Source: Allobrachymonas sp. (lineage in GTDB: Bacteria > Pseudomonadota > Gammaproteobacteria > Burkholderiales > Burkholderiaceae_C). From it: 13,277 nucleotides of DNA. Below, piece after piece: positions 1 through 6,366 of the stretch; within the stretch, counting starts at the first letter, position 1, and each line of letters opens with the position of its first letter. Where the stretch lies: positions 1 to 13,277 of the forward strand of contig JAAUOI010000049.1 of NCBI GenBank assembly GCA_012036375.1. Direction: 5' to 3'. The position numbers were made by a program, and so were the translations under genes. Below the pieces are notes generated by a model that saw only the letters and a list, made by a program, of their open reading frames with translations, had not been told where the DNA came from and did no database searches.

Positions 1-1
1 G

Positions 2-265
2 GGCCGCCGTGGCATGACGGGACTCGATTTCTCGGAGATCACCACTGATCGTCCGGAGCAGTCGCTCGTGGTGGCGCTGCGCGGCAAAGGCGGGCGCAAC
101 AACCGCGGCCGCATCACGTCGCGCTATCGTGGCGGAGGCCACAAGCGCAACTACCGCATCATCGACTTCAAGCGCGACAAGGAAGGCATCGCCTCCCGCG
201 TCGAGCGCCTCGAGTACGACCCGAACCGCACGGCGCACATCGCGCTGCTGTGCTACGCCGACGGC
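2..265 (+). CDS. rplB: 50S ribosomal protein L2, internal fragment (chimeric contig end)
   Basis: In the frame of position 2 this reads as the N-terminal part of ribosomal protein L2, which binds 23S rRNA and supports peptidyl transfer. The diagnostic stretches are GRRGMTGLDFSEIT, the GGRNNRGRIT block, RGGGHKRNYRIIDFKRDK and RLEYDPNRTAHIAL. The ATG at 14 is an internal methionine, because family-like sequence (GRRG) continues to the left edge. The L2 match stops abruptly near 262-268, where an amidohydrolase reading begins in the same frame; the expected L2 continuation and the neighbouring ribosomal operon genes are missing. The GC-rich codon use differs from the genes to the right, and the style suggests a planctomycete-like or other high-GC organism. 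This is a truncated piece, not a working gene. Confidence 0.85.
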
Positions 266-410
266 GACCTCGAGGCGATCCGCACGATGATGGAGCACCG
301 CACGCCGTCTTCGGCCTCTCCGACGGAGGCGCGCACTGCGGGCTGCTGTGCGACGCCAGCATGCCCACCTTCCTGCTCACCCACTGGGTGCGGGATCGCC
401 GGCGGGGCGA
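262..410 (+). pseudogene. D-aminoacylase-like amidohydrolase, internal fragment
   Basis: The piece matches the C-terminal third of the amidohydrolase family that contains N-acyl-D-amino-acid deacylases. GLSDGGAHCG carries the metal-site aspartate of the family, and CDASMPTFLLTHWVRDRRRG follows. It starts in the L2 frame (DLEAIRTMMEH) and continues one frame over (PHAVFGLSDGG). A single missing C near 300 (CACCG instead of CACCCG) would join both halves. There is no start, no N-terminal barrel and no stop. Near 391-410 the reading runs into a polyketide-synthase acyltransferase piece on the other strand. I take it as one tile of the chimeric left end. The family call rests on these motifs from memory; the exact subfamily is uncertain. 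Confidence 0.7.
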
Positions 411-495
411 GCTCGATGCTCCGGAGGAATGTCCCGAACTCGTCGAGGATCGGTTCGAGAAGGGGGGAGTGGGCCGCCACCGCGATCTTGACGCG
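392..495 (-). pseudogene. Polyketide synthase acyltransferase domain, fragment
   Basis: On the minus strand the sequence reads RVKIAVAAHSPLLEPILDEF followed by GTFLRSIELAPPAIP. This is the late part of a modular polyketide-synthase acyltransferase (FabD-like) domain: AAHS contains the second catalytic histidine, and PLLEPILDEF and APP.IP are typical of what follows. Only about 35 residues are present, without the GHS nucleophile region, a KS or an ACP. The neighbouring pieces lie on the opposite strand. This is part of the chimeric left end; the upstream border is unclear, and 496-540 could not be assigned. Confidence 0.6.
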
Positions 496-540
496 GCGAT
501 CGCAGCGCTGGCGGCGTCTCCCAGTTCCGATCTCATCCAG

Positions 541-770
541 GTACAGCGGCTGAAGAAGCGCAAGCTCGTGCTCAATTTCAGCAACGTGGAATACATGTCC
601 AGCGCCGCCCTGGGCAAGTTCATCACCCTGAACAAGAAGGTGCAGGCGGCGGGCGGCCGGCTGATCCTGTGCAACATCAGCCCGGCGATCTACGAGGTCT
701 TCGAGATCACCAAGCTCGACAAGCTCTTCGTCATCAAAGGCGACGAGGAAGCCGCCATCCATGCCGCGTG
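541..770 (+). pseudogene. STAS-domain anti-sigma factor antagonist, fragment
   Basis: This reads as most of a STAS domain of the SpoIIAA/RsbV type: KLVLNFSNVEYMSSAALGKF, then LNKKVQAAGGRLILCNISP and YEVFEITKLDKLFVIKGDEE. In this family the serine in the MSSAALG turn is the one phosphorylated by the partner anti-sigma kinase, and that serine pair is present. The first strand and helix are missing or replaced. The end runs directly into an antisense DUF3237 reading near 750-785. The sequence style resembles planctomycete STAS proteins (inference). It is a fragment inside the chimeric left end, so no partner kinase or sigma factor can be inferred from its neighbours. Confidence 0.7.
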
Positions 771-779
771 CCACCAGAT

Positions 780-918
780 GTGCACTGCCGCCGATGATGG
801 GAATGATGCGCCGTTGGCCGCTCCCAAGCGCATGCTCGACTTGCCCAGCCTCCACGGGCATGGAAACTTTCACACTCAGTTGCAGCGCGGGGCGCAATAC
901 GATGTGGGGTAAATCCAT
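780..918 (-). pseudogene. DUF3237 family protein, N-terminal fragment
   Basis: From ATG at 918 (minus) the protein begins MDLPHIVLRPALQLSVKV and continues through AGQVEHALGSGQRRIIPIIGG. The R.IIPI.GG block near residue 40 is the hallmark I know for DUF3237, small beta-barrel-like proteins of unknown function of about 150 residues. After this block the frame turns into the antisense of the STAS fragment, so about two thirds of the protein is missing at the chimeric join. Its start lies 36 bases from the divergent aacS start, leaving little room for separate promoters. It is the leftmost gene of the coherent betaproteobacterial part. Family assignment is by motif only. Confidence 0.55.
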
Positions 919-954
919 AGCGGGTCTCTTGGGCAGTCAAATTAGGATGTGGGC

Positions 955-3085
955 ATGATTTCTTCCTTAAATGTATCGCTCAATCCGCTGATCGCTCTAA
1001 CGAACAGCGTGCAAGACGCGCACAGCTCGTCGGTGCAGGCTGCTTTTGTTCCGCAAATCCGCCTGTATCAACACTGGCTAGCGCAACATCGTGGCCTGCG
1101 TTTCGCTAGTTATGAGGTTTTGTGGCAGTGGTCCGTGACGGATTTGGAAGGCTTTTGGCAATCGATTTGGGATTATTTCGAGCTTGAGTCGCCCACGCCG
1201 CACAGCGCTGTACTCTCGGATGACCGCATGCCGCAAGCCAAATGGTTTCCGGGAGCAAAGCTCAATTACGCCGCCCAAGTGCTGCGCCATGCCCAAGCTG
1301 CGGATGCCGCTGGCATGTCTGCCATCCACAGTGAAAATGAGTTGGGTCAGGCGCAGCAGATGAGCTGGTGCGAACTGCGCGATCAAGTGGCCTCGCTGGC
1401 GGTGAGCTTGCAAGAGATGGGCGTTCAGCCGGGGGATCGTGTGGCAGCGTATCTGCCGAATATTCCTGAGACGATTGTGGCCTGCTTGGCTTGCGTGAGC
1501 ATTGGCGCGGTGTGGAGTGTGTGTGCGCCCGACATGGGCACGCCGGCGGTGCTCGATCGCTTCTCGCAAATTGAACCCAAAGTGTTGATTGCTGTGGACG
1601 GCGTGCATTACGCAGGCAAAGCGCTGGATCGTGCGTTGACGGTGGAGCAGTTGTGTGATGGCTTGCCCAGCGTGCAGCACGTGCTCGTTTTGCGAACACC
1701 ATTTGGCTCGCCTATTACTATCAATTCAGGAGCACTCTGCGCATATTTTATGCCGGCTAGTGCCCGAAAAGGCTTAAAAATCGAGGCTTTTGAGCCGCTT
1801 GCATTGCCCTTTGACCATCCCCTGTGGATTGTGTATTCCAGCGGCACGACGGGGCTGCCCAAACCCATCGTGCATGGGCACGGCGGCATTTTGATGGCCT
1901 TGCTCGCACTCAAATGTTTGGGTAACGATATAGGTTGCAGTTACCACGCCAATTCCTGGGGCGAGCGCTACCACTGGTACAGCTCCACTGGCTGGGTGAT
2001 GTGGAATGCGCAAATGGCCGGGCTGGCCACAGGCACCACGATTTGTATTTACGACGGCTCGCCCTCTGGCAGCAAAGATGCGCCCGATTGGACGGTGCTC
2101 TGGCGCTTTGTGGCGCGGCAGCAGTGTACTTTTTTCGGCGCAGGCGCGGCTTATTGGGGCAACTGCATGAAAGCGGGTGTATCGGCGCAGCACTTGCAAG
2201 CCCAGGGGCATGATCTGCGCCGCGTGCGGGCGCTGGGCTCGACGGGTTCGCCCTTACCCAGCGATGTGCAGCAATGGATGAGCAGCAGCTTTGCAGAAAT
2301 CGGCACGCAGGATATTTTCATCGTCAACATCTCAGGCGGCACCGATTTTTGCGGCGCGTTCATCGGCAGCCATCGTGAGTTGGCGCAAGTGCCTGGCCAG
2401 ATGCAATGCCGCTTGCTGGGCTGTGCGGTTCAGGCTTGGAATGAAGACGGTCAACCGGTGATCGGCGAAGTCGGTGAGCTGGTGTGTACGCAGCCGATTC
2501 CTTCGATGCCGCTGTATTTTTGGAACGATGAAGGCAACGCGCGCTACCTGTCGAGCTACTTCGATATGTATAGCACCACCAATGCGCAGGGCGACAAGCG
2601 TCGCGTGTGGCGGCATGGCGATTGGCTCAAAATTGGCGCAGACGGCGGCTGCATCATCTATGGCCGCTCGGATGCCACGATCAATCGCGCCGGCCTGCGC
2701 ATGGGCACGAGCGAAATCTATTCAGCAGTGGAGGCGCTGCCCGAAGTGCTCGACAGCATGGTGGTGGATTTGGAATACCTCGGCAAAGAAAGCTTCATGC
2801 CGCTCTTTGTCGTGCTGCGTGAAGGGCTGAACTTAGACGCGGCGCTGACCGAAAAATCCACGCTGCCATCCGCCAACATCTCTCACCACGCTTCCTGCCC
2901 AACGCGATTGAACAAGTCGCCCAAATCCCCCGCACTTTAAGCGGCAAAAAGCAGGAGCTGCCCATCAAAAACTCATGCTGGGCCAACCGCTAGAAAAGGT
3001 CGTGAACAAAGATGCCATGGCAAACCCGGATTGCTTGGATTGGTATGTGCGATACGCTGAAAAGCATCTTCAAAAGACCGTTTGA
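955..3085 (+). CDS. aacS: Acetoacetyl-CoA synthetase (two frameshifts)
   Basis: AMP-forming ligase that converts acetoacetate, ATP and CoA to acetoacetyl-CoA in the cytoplasm, as in ketone-body and polyhydroxybutyrate metabolism. Visible motifs are the N-terminal FWQSIWDYFELESPTP region, KWFPGAKLNYA, the ATP loop YSSGTTGLPKPIVHGHGG (about residues 293-310), GSTGSPLP, WRHGDWLKI and GRSDATINRAGLRMGTSEIY. The uninterrupted frame stops at 2940, before the C-terminal catalytic lysine. Adding one A in the run 2852-2856 and one in 2967-2971 restores IPRTLSGKKQELPIKKLMLG and a normal end at 3085, 710 residues in total. ATG 955 is preferred over GTG 949 because AGGA at 944-947 is well spaced. A repeat-like stretch lies in the variable loop at 1739-1781. 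A Bug receptor gene follows after 16 bases. Confidence 0.9.
1739..1781 (+). repeat. Intragenic mini-repeat copy A, inside aacS
   Basis: This 43-base stretch aligns without gaps to the reverse complement of 6717-6759 inside the LysR gene. By hand count 33 of the first 42 positions are identical, with an uninterrupted core TATGCCGGCTA. Both copies are read in the same frame, as A-Y/H-F/S-M-P-A ... L-K. The surrounding AT-rich sequence (from about 1711) looks foreign to the gene and falls in the variable loop before FDHPLWIVYSSG. The loop length seems near normal for the family. Confidence 0.5.
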
Positions 3086-3101
3086 AACCTTAGGAAACAG
3101 C

Positions 3102-4094
3102 ATGAACACTCGCCGCCAAACTCTCGCAAAAACCGCAGCCCTCATCGCCGCTCCCGCGCTCGTGAGCCCTTGGGCGCGGGCGCAAGATAAATTTCCTTCG
3201 CGCCCGATTTCGCTGATCTGCCCTTGGCCGGCTGGCGGTGCATCGGATGCGGCGGTACGTGCGATAGGCGAGGCGATGGGGCGTGCCTTAGGTGGTAGTT
3301 CGGGTGGAGCAACGGTCACGGTGGACAACAAACCCGGCGCAGGCGGCACGCTCGGCGCAACCGCCATGCTCACAGCCAAGCCTGATGGCTACACGCTCAC
3401 GCAATTGCCACTTGGCGTGTATCGCCTGCCGCACATGCAAAAAATGGCTTTTCATCCGGTCAACGATCTCACCCACATCGCCTGCGTCACAGGCTACACC
3501 TTCGGCATTGCGGCTACTGCGGATGCGCCTTTCAAAACCATCAAAGAAATGGTTGCTTGGGCCAAAGCCAACCCCGGCAAACTCGATTACGGCCACACGG
3601 GCACTGGCACGACGCCGCATTTGGCTTTTGAAGAGTTCGCCGCCAAAGCAGGCTTTACCACCAACCCGATTCCCTACAAAGGCTCGGCTGAAATCTTGCA
3701 AGCCATCCTCGGCAACCAAATCCCCGTGATGAGCGGCACCACAGAATTCTTCCCGCATGTGCAATCGGGCAAGCTGCGCTATTTGGCCACGCTCGGGAGC
3801 CGCCGCACCAAAGCTTTTCCAGATGTGCCCACCGTGCGCGAAAGCGGCTGGGACACGATTTCTGAATCACCGTTTGGCATCGGCGGGCCCAAAGGCATGG
3901 ATCCGGCAGTCGTCAAGCTCCTCGAAGGCACATTGCTCAAAGTGAGCCAAGATCCGAAAGTGCTCGAGGTATTCGATAAATTCCACCAACCCGTGATTTG
4001 GATGGACAGCGCCGAATACTCGCGTTACGCCGTGCGCACCTTCGCGCAAGAGCGTGCGACGATTGAGCGGCTGGGTTTGTTGCCGAAATCCTAG
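3102..4094 (+). CDS. Bug-family (TctC-like) periplasmic solute-binding receptor
   Basis: This 330-residue protein belongs to the Bug/TctC family, the extracytoplasmic receptors greatly expanded in Burkholderiales that bind small carboxylates, some of them feeding TctAB-type transporters. It has an N-terminal signal with a twin-arginine flavour (TRRQTLAKTAALIAAPALVS, cleavage likely after ARA). Then come the family marks FPSRPISLICPWPAGGASD, VDNKPGAGGTLGA, the YGHTGTGTTPHLA loop, IPYKGSAEILQAILGNQIPV, SGKLRYLAT and FPDVPTVRE. AGGA at 3092-3095 supports ATG 3102; an upstream in-frame start at 3012 lies inside aacS and is rejected. The 16-base gap to aacS suggests co-transcription, so the ligand may be acetoacetate or a related acid (inference). 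No TctA or TctB is nearby. Confidence 0.9.
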   Translation: MNTRRQTLAKTAALIAAPALVSPWARAQDKFPSRPISLICPWPAGGASDAAVRAIGEAMGRALGGSSGGATVTVDNKPGAGGTLGATAMLTAKPDGYTLTQLPLGVYRLPHMQKMAFHPVNDLTHIACVTGYTFGIAATADAPFKTIKEMVAWAKANPGKLDYGHTGTGTTPHLAFEEFAAKAGFTTNPIPYKGSAEILQAILGNQIPVMSGTTEFFPHVQSGKLRYLATLGSRRTKAFPDVPTVRESGWDTISESPFGIGGPKGMDPAVVKLLEGTLLKVSQDPKVLEVFDKFHQPVIWMDSAEYSRYAVRTFAQERATIERLGLLPKS

Positions 4095-4101
4095 TCCATA
4101 G

Positions 4102-4126
4102 GCGCTCAAGACTCAGCGTTGAGCGC
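4102..4126. terminator. Hairpin between Bug receptor gene and purB
   Basis: GCGCTCAA (4102-4109) and TTGAGCGC (4119-4126) form a perfect 8-bp stem with a 9-base loop in the short convergent gap, overlapping the last codons of purB. There is no clear T-run on either side, so it is at best a weak or factor-assisted two-way terminator. Confidence 0.4.
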
Positions 4127-5512
4127 TCGCGCGTTGTGCCAAGCTTGTTGCCAAACCGATATAGCTGGCAGGTGTCATCGCGAGTAAACGCTGTTTGTCA
4201 ACCGCTGGAATCTCTAGGCTTGCAATGAGCGCGTGCAACTCTTCTTTGCGTACGACTTTGCCGCGCGTGACTTCCTTGAGCTTTTCGTAAGCGCCCGCCA
4301 CGTTGTAGCGGCGCATCACGGTTTGAATCGGCTCGGCCAACACTTCCCAGCTCGTATCCAAATCTGCTGCAAGCGCTTCTTCGTTCAACTCTAATTTGTT
4401 CAAGCCGACCAAGAGCGATTGATACGCGAGCACCGCATAACCCAGCGCCACGCCCATGTTGCGCAGCACGGTGGAATCAGTCAAATCGCGCTGCCAGCGG
4501 GAGACGGGCAGCTTCTCGGATAAATGTTTGAGCAGCGCATTGGCCAAGCCCAAATTGCCCTCGGCGTTTTCAAAATCAATCGGATTGACTTTGTGCGGCA
4601 TGGTGGATGAACCAATCTCGCCCGCTTTGAGACGCTGCTTGAAATAGCCCAGCGAGATGTAGCCCCAAATGTCGCGGGCGAGGTCAATCAGGATCGTGTT
4701 GGCGCGCGCTGTTGCATCAAACAACTCGGCCATGTAATCGTGCGGTTCGATTTGAATGCTGTAGGGCTGAAACGTGAGTCCTAAATCTTGGTTGATCACG
4801 CGCTCAGAGAATACTTCCCAATTCACTTCTGGGTAAGCCGCAAGATGCGCGTTGTAATTGCCTACTGCGCCGTTCATCTTGGCTAAGAGTTTGACGCTGG
4901 CGATTTTTTCTCGCGCGGCAGATAGGCGCACCAACACATTCGCGATTTCTTTGCCCACTGTCGTTGGCGTGGCGGTTTGCCCATGCGTGCGGCTGAGCAT
5001 GGGCACGGCGGCGTAGAGCTGCGTCATGTCGCGCAGCTTGGCGAGCACCGCATCGAGCGCGGGCAGCAGCACCTGCTCGCGCGAGGTTTTGAGCTGCAAG
5101 GCATGTGAGGTGTTGTTGATGTCTTCGCTGGTGCAGGCGAAATGCACGTATTCAGCCGCTGCTTCTAGCGCAGCATGGCCTTTGAATTGCGCCTTGATCC
5201 AATATTCCACCGCTTTGACATCGTGGTTGGTGGTTTTTCAATCTCTTTGATGCCTTGCGCATTGTCTTCGGAGAAATTCGCAACCAAGCTTTGCAAATAA
5301 CTGCGTTCAGCCGCTGGCAAAGGTGCAAATTCTGGCAAACCGGCATCTGACAAGGCAATGAACCAAGCGACCTCCACTTGTACGCGACGATGCATATAGC
5401 CCAGCTCACTCATCAGGGGGCGCAAAGTGGCGAGCTTGTTGCCATAGCGACCATCCAGCGGCGAGAGGGCGTTGATCGGAGTCAGGGTGGAAGCGGCTGG
5501 CGGTGTTGTCAT
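4113..5512 (-). CDS. purB: Adenylosuccinate lyase (one frameshift)
   Basis: Cytoplasmic enzyme of purine synthesis that releases fumarate from SAICAR and from adenylosuccinate. The N-terminal part (MTTPPAASTLTPINALSPLD, then GRYGNKLATLRPLMSELGYM) is read from 5512. The rest, starting at EYWIKAQFKGHAALEAAAEY, is one frame over. Adding one A in the A-run near 5237-5241 (minus strand GAAAAACC) gives IEKTTNHDVKAVEYWI and a 466-residue protein, close to the 456 of E. coli PurB. Fumarase/lyase superfamily marks are complete: TSEDINNTSHALQLK, SRTHGQTATPTTVGKE and the signature loop GSSTMPHKVNPIDFENAEGN. AAGG sits just upstream of ATG 5512. The gene stands alone and converges on the Bug receptor gene. 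The break is probably a sequencing error. Confidence 0.93.
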
Positions 5513-5598
5513 AGACCTTGATTGTAAAAGCCCTCAATTTTGTGGGTGTACACAGTCACTTTGGGGCGAGATTTTGTATCGAATTGCAGCACTAGTTT

Positions 5599-5648
5599 GC
5601 TCTATTTTTGATAGCTAGTAATTCATTATCAGCAATGATTTTGATGGC
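5599..5648. repeat. Possible degenerate dispersed mini-repeat
   Basis: The stretch GCTCTATTTTTGATAGCT followed by AT-rich sequence up to TTTTGATGGC resembles short dispersed repeats that I remember from Comamonadaceae genomes, which often contain CTATTTTTGATAGCT-like cores. The match to the intragenic copies at 1739 and 6716 is weak, so this assignment rests mostly on recall. Confidence 0.3.
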
Positions 5649-5713
5649 ATTGCATCCAATCTGCATCTGCGTTGAATAGGGTAGAGTTGCATGTAAAAGT
5701 AACTATTTCGATG

Positions 5714-5739
5714 AAATAAATACTGAATAGTATTTATTT
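5714..5739. promoter_or_regulatory. Perfect 11-bp dyad, putative operator of the fasciclin gene
   Basis: AAATAAATACT (5714-5724) and AGTATTTATTT (5729-5739) are exact inverted repeats with a 4-base centre. The dyad ends 13 bases before a TATAGT hexamer (5753-5758), so it covers the -35 position. That placement suits a dimeric regulator site better than a terminator, because no gene ends here. The regulator is unknown. Confidence 0.5.
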
Positions 5740-5814
5740 GATTGAATTGGTTTATAGTCTGCGCTCGGAACGCATTTTGTTTTCCGCACCATGACTTTTT
5801 TTAAGGAGTTCGTC

Positions 5815-6270
5815 ATGAAAAAATCCCTCATTGCTTTGTGTTTGGGTCTCGGTATGTCGGTGGGTGCTTTTGCGCAGGACATCGTGGATGTGGCCGTGAA
5901 AGCTGGCAGCTTCAAAACTTTGGTGGCTGCCGTGCAAGCCGCAGGCTTGGTGGACACGCTCAAGGGACCTGGTCCTTTCACCGTGTTCGCGCCCAGTGAT
6001 GAAGCCTTCGCCAAGATTCCCAAAGACAAGCTTGACGCTCTGATCAAAGACAAAGCAGCGCTGACCAAAGTGCTGACCTACCACGTCGTGCCCGGCAAAG
6101 TGATGGCTAAAGATGTGAAGGCTGGCAAGGTGAAAACCGTGCAAGGTCAAGAAGTGACACTGGCCACCACGGGTGGCGTGACGATTGATGGCGCAAAGGT
6201 TGTCGCAACAGATGTGGCTGCCAGCAATGGCGTGATTCACGTGATCGACACAGTCATCATGCCGAAATAA
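5815..6270 (+). CDS. Exported fasciclin (FAS1) domain protein
   Basis: Small exported protein of 151 residues with one FAS1 domain, a fold linked to adhesion and surface or periplasmic interactions; the exact role in bacteria is poorly defined. The signal peptide MKKSLIALCLGLGMSVGAFA ends in an AFA cleavage site before QD. The FAS1 H1 motif appears as FTVFAPSDEAFAKIP, the central YH motif as LTYHVVPGKVM, and H2 as NGVIHVIDTVIMP at the C-terminus. ATG 5815 is chosen over 5791 because AAGGAG lies 6 bases upstream and the signal peptide starts there. The gene is monocistronic: an AT-rich promoter region with a perfect dyad lies upstream, and a strong terminator follows at 6328. The length is usual for bacterial single-domain proteins. 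Confidence 0.93.
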   Translation: MKKSLIALCLGLGMSVGAFAQDIVDVAVKAGSFKTLVAAVQAAGLVDTLKGPGPFTVFAPSDEAFAKIPKDKLDALIKDKAALTKVLTYHVVPGKVMAKDVKAGKVKTVQGQEVTLATTGGVTIDGAKVVATDVAASNGVIHVIDTVIMPK

Positions 6271-6327
6271 GCATCAGTGTGCAGGCGAGACTTTGCCAAT
6301 CGCCTTTCTGGCCACACCTTGCAGGAC

Positions 6328-6366
6328 AAGCCAGCCGATTACACATCTGGCTGGCTTTTTCTTTTC
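6328..6366 (+). terminator. Rho-independent terminator after the fasciclin gene
   Basis: AAGCCAGCC (6328-6336) pairs perfectly with GGCTGGCTT (6349-6357) around a 12-base loop, followed by a T-rich tail (TTTCTTTT). It works in the plus direction. The tail reaches the stop codon of the convergent LysR gene at 6365. Confidence 0.85.

Larger units (their letters stand above)
5513..5814. other. AT-rich intergenic region between purB and the fasciclin gene
   Basis: This 302-base gap separates two divergent genes and must hold both promoters. It contains a degenerate repeat-like stretch (5599-5648), a perfect 11-bp dyad (5714-5739), a TATAGT that could be a -10 box for the fasciclin gene (5753-5758), and its ribosome binding site AAGGAG (5803-5808, 6 bases before ATG 5815). 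For purB I found no convincing promoter pair. No tRNA or small RNA is recognisable. Confidence 0.6.

Noticed and set aside
14..553. Single 179-residue gene starting at ATG 14
   Set aside because: It is L2 sequence joined to amidohydrolase and then out-of-frame shadow; L2 homology begins before the ATG.
1..785. Integron- or phage-like gene cassette array at the left end
   Set aside because: The pieces lack starts, stops and recombination sites, change strand inside domains and differ in likely origin; a technical chimera explains this better.
1078..1680. 200-residue open frame on the minus strand
   Set aside because: It is a shadow of aacS, whose plus-strand reading has clear family motifs throughout.
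2490..3100. aacS as a true pseudogene
   Set aside because: Only two single-base A-run changes separate it from a full protein, and the downstream frame keeps normal family residues to a proper stop and operon spacing, so decay is unlikely.
5743..5758. TTGAAT and TATAGT as a promoter for the fasciclin gene
   Set aside because: The spacing is far too short for a -35/-10 pair; only the TATAGT is kept as a tentative -10.
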